A DNA stretch of 42,929 nt from JAOTYV01 sp041557595 (GTDB taxonomy: Bacteria > Pseudomonadota > Alphaproteobacteria > UBA8366): assembly GCA_041557595.1 (NCBI GenBank), contig JBFFGE010000012.1, forward strand, positions 1 to 42,929. The letters are read 5' to 3'. The notes beneath the pieces are model-generated. The model saw only the letters and a list, made by a program, of their open reading frames with translations. It was not told the DNA's origin and did no database searches. Position 1 is the stretch's first letter. Every line of letters begins with the position of its first letter. This document shows, piece after piece, positions 39,634 through 42,929 of the stretch. Both the position numbers and the translations under genes were made by a program.

Positions 39634-40679
39634 TCCCAGTCGATAACGTTCATCATCGGTTCGCCGTTCAGATAGGCCGTAAGGTTTTTGCAGAACACGT
39701 CGATGGCCCGGTGGCGGGGATCGTCCGACCCGCCGGAAACATGCGGCGTAATCAGGACGCGCGGATCCGACCAAAGTTCCTTGCGCGGCGGGCCCTCGAA
39801 TTCGCCGACATAAACGTCGAGCGCCACACCGCGAAGCTTGTCGTCGGCGAGCGCGCGGACCAGGGCCGGCTCGTTGATAATCTCGCCGCGCGCCACGTTG
39901 ATCAGGATGCTGCCCGGTTTCATCGCCGCGAAGGCGGCATCGTTGAACAAATCCGTCGTTTCCGGCGTCCATTGGCAACAGATCGCGACGAAATCACTTT
40001 TCGCCAGCAGGTCGTGCAGTCGTTCCGGACCGTGCAATTCCGAGAAACCCTCGGGAAGATCGCCTGCCGCCGGCAATGTCCGCCGCGTGCCGACGACACG
40101 CATGCCGGCGGCCGCGCAGAGCTTGCCGACATCCAGACCGATGCCGCCGGCGCCGACCACGCACACCGTCTTGCCTTGAACCAGGAGCGGCCGGTAGCTG
40201 CGGTGATCGAATTTCTGTTCCGCCCGTTCGACGGCGGCGCGATGCAATCCCATCGCGAAATGAAAAATACAGCCAAGCGTATATTCGGCCATCGGCAGCG
40301 TGTTGCCCCAGCCCCGCGACGTGGTGACGACCACATCGCTGCCCCAGAGATCGCCGAGCCGGAGGTTGCTGGCGCCGGCAGGCCGCTGATGGAACCATTT
40401 CATCTTCGGCGCGCGCGCGCGCAGGTCGAGCGGGAAGGGCCAGCCGCCCAGGACGATCTCGGCCTTCGTGAGCAGCGCATCCCGTTCTTCCCGCGTGCCG
40501 CTGCCATTGGCGTTTGGCGCCAGATATCGGGCCACGCTGAAGGGTGGCCATGTTTCGCGAATCTCGCCGTCGAACCAGCCGCCCGCGTCGGTCAAATGGA
40601 TCCGGCTATCGACGGCCTCGATCTGGGCGCGTTCCTTGTCGGATACGGGTTGAATGGCGAGAATTTCAACGTTGGGCAT
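39621..40679 (-). CDS. D-2-hydroxyacid dehydrogenase (NAD-binding)
   Basis: 352 aa. Substrate-binding part, then Rossmann motif VVGAGGIGLDVGKLCAAAG (about 172-190). Catalytic set: Arg in NVARGEIINEPAL, Glu in VYVGEFEGPP, His in LITPHVSGG. NAD(H) or NADP(H) preference cannot be decided. The final codons and stop lie in a 13-bp triplicated sequence. It is on the same strand as the amidohydrolase upstream, with a 145-nt gap that holds a hairpin. Confidence 0.92.
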   Translation of the reverse strand: MPNVEILAIQPVSDKERAQIEAVDSRIHLTDAGGWFDGEIRETWPPFSVARYLAPNANGSGTREERDALLTKAEIVLGGWPFPLDLRARAPKMKWFHQRPAGASNLRLGDLWGSDVVVTTSRGWGNTLPMAEYTLGCIFHFAMGLHRAAVERAEQKFDHRSYRPLLVQGKTVCVVGAGGIGLDVGKLCAAAGMRVVGTRRTLPAAGDLPEGFSELHGPERLHDLLAKSDFVAICCQWTPETTDLFNDAAFAAMKPGSILINVARGEIINEPALVRALADDKLRGVALDVYVGEFEGPPRKELWSDPRVLITPHVSGGSDDPRHRAIDVFCKNLTAYLNGEPMMNVIDWELGY

Positions 40680-40749
40680 TTTCTTCTCGAACCTTTTTCC
40701 TGCGGGCGGGGTTGCGGGACCTTATATCACCGGCGTGCCGGCACATGAC

Positions 40750-40789
40750 GGCGAAAAGCTTGCCCTGATGAACCAGGACAAGCTTCGCC
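40750..40789 (-). terminator. Long hairpin after the amidohydrolase gene
   Basis: GGCGAAAAGCTTG (40750-40762) pairs with CAAGCTTCGCC (40779-40789) with a 2-nt bulge, and the interior CCCTG/CAGG adds pairs. It has no T-run on the minus strand, so it may be a weak terminator or a stability element between the two genes. Confidence 0.4.
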
Positions 40790-40824
40790 GGTGAAACATG
40801 CTGCGATTGTTCCGTGGCGGGCCG

Positions 40825-41967
40825 TTAGATCGGCAGGCCGTAGAACTTCGCCGCGTTCTCGCACGTAATCTTGTGCGTGACGTCGGCCGGAAGATGGCCG
40901 AACTGCTCCTTGATATAGCGGTCCGAATCCGGCCAGACACCATCGCCATGCGGGTAGTCGGAGCCCCACATCAGCGATTCGACGCCGATGTCGTCGACCA
41001 GCTTGGTGCCGATATTGTCGAACTGGAACGTCGCCTTGCACTGCCGTCGCCAGTAATCGCTGGGCTTCATGGTCAGGCCGAGATCCTTGAAACGGTCCTC
41101 CCATTCGAAATCCATCCGGTCGAGGGCGTAAGGAAGCCAGCCGATGCCGCTTTCGCCGAGGGCCACCCGGACGTTCGGGTAGCGTTCCAGCACCGCGCCG
41201 CCGATGATCGCGGCGATGATGTTGATCAGGTTCATCTGGAAGCCGGACACGGTGGTGAACATCGCCGCCCGCCGGGTCTTGCCTTCCAGATTCTGCATCC
41301 GCTGCGGCGAAACCGCGGGGAATGTATGGAAGTGCAGCGGCAGCTCCACCTCGTTGATCGCCTGCCACAAGGGCTCCCACATGGGATGATACATCGGCTC
41401 CATGTCCCAGGAGCAGGACAGTTCGATGCCGCGCAGCCCGAGATCCTTGACCCGGTAAATCTCCTGCACCGCGGCCGGGATATCGCCATAGGGCAGGCAA
41501 GCAAGGCCGATCTGCCGGTCCGGGTATTTAGAGCAGAAATCCTTTAGCCAGTCGTTGTAGATACGGTACATCTCGTTCGCCGCATCGTGATCGGCGAGCT
41601 TCGACGCGGCGCCGAGAATGCCATACATCACTTCCGCATCGACGTTATCCCGCTCCATGTCCTTGATCCGCAGGTCGGGGTCGGAGACGCGGCGGATGTC
41701 CTTCTTGCCGTCCTCATACAACTTGGTCTCGGCCATCAGATCGGCGCGCGCGTGAACTCCGGGCACGTATTTCTGACCCGACGGTCCGACCCCGTTCTTG
41801 AGTCCGAAGGAGGTGCCGTTCTTGCAGGTCCAATAGGGTCCGTCCGGCCCGTCGGTGACATAAGGCATGCGGTCCTTCATCGCCGGCGTCGCCTCGGTGA
41901 CGAAGAGATCGGGTGGCATCCAACAAAGATCGATGTGACAATCGGCGGAAATACGCTTGTATTTCAT
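40825..41967 (-). CDS. Amidohydrolase (ACMSD-like metal-dependent hydrolase)
   Basis: 380 aa from ATG 41967 with a clear AGGAGG; a frame open to 42144 is not preferred. TIM-barrel amidohydrolase 2 features: ISADCHIDL near the N-terminus, LRGIELSCSWDMEPMYHPMWEPLWQAINEVELPLHFH, and the C-terminal metal motif MWGSDYPHGDGVWPDS. Family members decarboxylate or hydrolyse aromatic or cyclic acids. The first metal motif reads DCHIDL rather than DxHxH, as in some ACMSD-like members. Substrate unknown. Confidence 0.9.
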   Translation of the reverse strand: MKYKRISADCHIDLCWMPPDLFVTEATPAMKDRMPYVTDGPDGPYWTCKNGTSFGLKNGVGPSGQKYVPGVHARADLMAETKLYEDGKKDIRRVSDPDLRIKDMERDNVDAEVMYGILGAASKLADHDAANEMYRIYNDWLKDFCSKYPDRQIGLACLPYGDIPAAVQEIYRVKDLGLRGIELSCSWDMEPMYHPMWEPLWQAINEVELPLHFHTFPAVSPQRMQNLEGKTRRAAMFTTVSGFQMNLINIIAAIIGGAVLERYPNVRVALGESGIGWLPYALDRMDFEWEDRFKDLGLTMKPSDYWRRQCKATFQFDNIGTKLVDDIGVESLMWGSDYPHGDGVWPDSDRYIKEQFGHLPADVTHKITCENAAKFYGLPI

Positions 41968-42310
41968 GGTCGTTCCTCCTGGGGACGGACAGTTTCCCGT
42001 GCCGTGGCCGGCTGGTCGCGGCAGTGGCGTGAAAGAAGCGAAGCCCTCTGCGAGATGGATGAGGGGCGGACGGCGTTCATTCTGACCCAATCGACGGCCG
42101 GTTGTCGATTCCGGGAAAGCAGATTTTGGGGGATTTGGGCGCACAGGAACGGCCTGTACTTTTTTAATGATCTATCGGCAATCGCGTCGTTAGAATGGCA
42201 TCGACCGGAGTGTCCGAAGATGCGCGGATAAAATCCAATGTTGTCAATGCCATGCGGGATGTGCCCGTTGGCCACCCGTTTTACCGATCCCTGTGTAAGG
42301 AGAACAGACC
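41968..42310. other. Divergent intergenic region
   Basis: 343 nt between the amidohydrolase and the VOC gene, which are transcribed away from each other. It should hold both promoters. I saw no ECF motif, no clear hairpin and no convincing small gene; an AT-rich stretch at about 42160-42175 is the only compositional break. Confidence 0.5.
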
Positions 42311-42712
42311 ATGACTGCCATGCGCATCGCCCACATTGCCGTTCGCGTCGACGATATGAAGGAAGCGAGGGCGTTCTACGAGGGCGTCCTTGGATTCACC
42401 GAAGTTCGGAGCGGTCACAACCGGGATCATTTTTCCTGCCACCTGACCGACGGCCATATCGACCTGTCCATCCTGCAATACGACAAGGGCACGCAATCGG
42501 CCGAATCGCAGGCGGCCGGGGAGAAACCCTGCATTCACCATATGGGCTTCGAGGTCGACGATCTGGAAAAGGGCGTCCAGGAACTCAAAGCCCGCGGCTA
42601 CGAAATCATCACCGATCCCGGAGTCGTCCCGGTTAAGTTTCGGGCCCCCGGGGGCACGGTTGCGGAAATCGCCCCGACCGGCCCGTTCCTGCAGGATGCC
42701 AAGAACGATTAG
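42311..42712 (+). CDS. VOC-superfamily (glyoxalase-like) protein
   Basis: 133 aa with AAGGAG upstream. Two beta-alpha-beta-beta-beta modules: RIAHIAVRVDDMKEARAFYEGVLGF, then CIHHMGFEVDDLEKGVQELKARGYE and APGGTVAEIAPTGPF. Putative metal ligands are His8, a His in IHHMGF, and Glu in VAEI. It could be a lactoylglutathione lyase-like isomerase or an extradiol dioxygenase-like or resistance protein; the sequence alone cannot decide. Confidence 0.88.
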   Translation: MTAMRIAHIAVRVDDMKEARAFYEGVLGFTEVRSGHNRDHFSCHLTDGHIDLSILQYDKGTQSAESQAAGEKPCIHHMGFEVDDLEKGVQELKARGYEIITDPGVVPVKFRAPGGTVAEIAPTGPFLQDAKND

Positions 42713-42758
42713 ACGCCGTTTCCGGTCTGCCGATGGTCGAGGACCGGGTCGGCCGGCG

Positions 42759-42929
42759 CTAGATGTGGAGCCTCAACAGGTTGTCCCGGTTGATCCGGAG
42801 TCGACTGATTGGCGTCTTGTCTTTTATTCCGCCATGGGGTCGATGCCAATTATCCATATGCGTCCAAAGCGGCAGGTGGTCCGCGCGTTGATCTGACGTG
42901 CGATATGCTCGCGCATAGGCCCATTCCCG
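42759..42929 (-). pseudogene. IS481-family transposase, C-terminal 56 residues (runs off the window)
   Basis: The minus strand from 42929 reads open to TAG at 42759-42761 with REWAYARAYRTSDQRADHL, NWHRPHGGIKDKTPISRL and ending NRDNLLRLHI, a typical C-terminus of IS481-type DDE transposases. Catalytic residues lie outside the window, so whether it is intact cannot be told. It marks an IS copy or remnant at the right edge. Confidence 0.8.

Noticed and set aside
1..42929. CRISPR arrays, tRNA or rRNA genes
   Set aside because: No regularly spaced direct repeats with spacers and no cloverleaf or rRNA motif were recognised by reading; a dedicated scan was not possible.

Overview
The window is chromosomal DNA of a GC-rich alphaproteobacterium. 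The signs are strong GC codon bias with long spurious antisense frames, a TRAP transporter, luciferase-like flavin monooxygenases, an MmgE/PrpD protein, CoA-thioester catabolic genes, and alphaproteobacterial intergenic palindromes. The order cannot be fixed from the sequence. No rRNA, tRNA, CRISPR array or prophage was seen. The only transposase is a fragment at the right edge.

Layout. Positions 1-14060 and 36440-39590 hold an envelope-stress or surface-assembly module. It has an ECF sigma factor (12243) with a membrane-anchored partner (12861). It also has a CsgG-like outer-membrane lipoprotein (7318-8823) with two small secreted partners, a secreted protein with two curlin-like repeats (11333-11779), an OmpA-domain protein, a beta-rich GIN-type protein, and a one-TM protein (120-884). 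There are three caspase-fold proteins. The first (2273) has lost both catalytic residues and is fused to SH3 and FGE-like domains. The second (4495) carries a long coiled coil. The third (36553) is Tat-type and sits in an operon with two coiled-coil lipoproteins. Two tandem DUF4399 proteins lie between these genes.

Main observation 1. A bipartite promoter, AACCCC-N16-CGTTT, occurs with exactly the same spacing upstream of five units: gene 120, the CsgG-like operon, the curlin-like gene, the sigma gene itself, and (one mismatch) the third caspase operon 24 kb away. This points to one autoregulated ECF regulon for an undescribed curli-like or caspase-linked envelope system.

Main observation 2. 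Positions 20062-26197 carry an RNA-repair operon: an RlaP-type nucleotidyltransferase, Hen1, a TPR protein and Pnkp. Upstream lies what looks like a translational attenuator. It has a promoter, a 39-codon leader ORF with Cys-Cys and Cys codons, and a terminator whose left arm can pair instead with an identical octamer inside the leader ORF. If real, damage or shortage of tRNA-Cys would switch on an RNA-repair operon.

The rest (14272-20000 and 26224-42712) is catabolic and transport cargo. It includes a TRAP system split into convergent units, two flavin monooxygenases, MmgE/PrpD, a fumarase/ASL-superfamily lyase, a class II aldolase, an ADP-forming acyl-CoA synthetase, an acyl-CoA carboxyltransferase, a CitE-like lyase, a D-2-hydroxyacid dehydrogenase, an amidohydrolase and a VOC protein. 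Small mobile and repetitive elements include an apparent IS630-type MITE at 9479-9627, three palindromic intergenic elements, a 13-bp triplication at a stop codon, and the C-terminus of an IS481-family transposase at 42759-42929.
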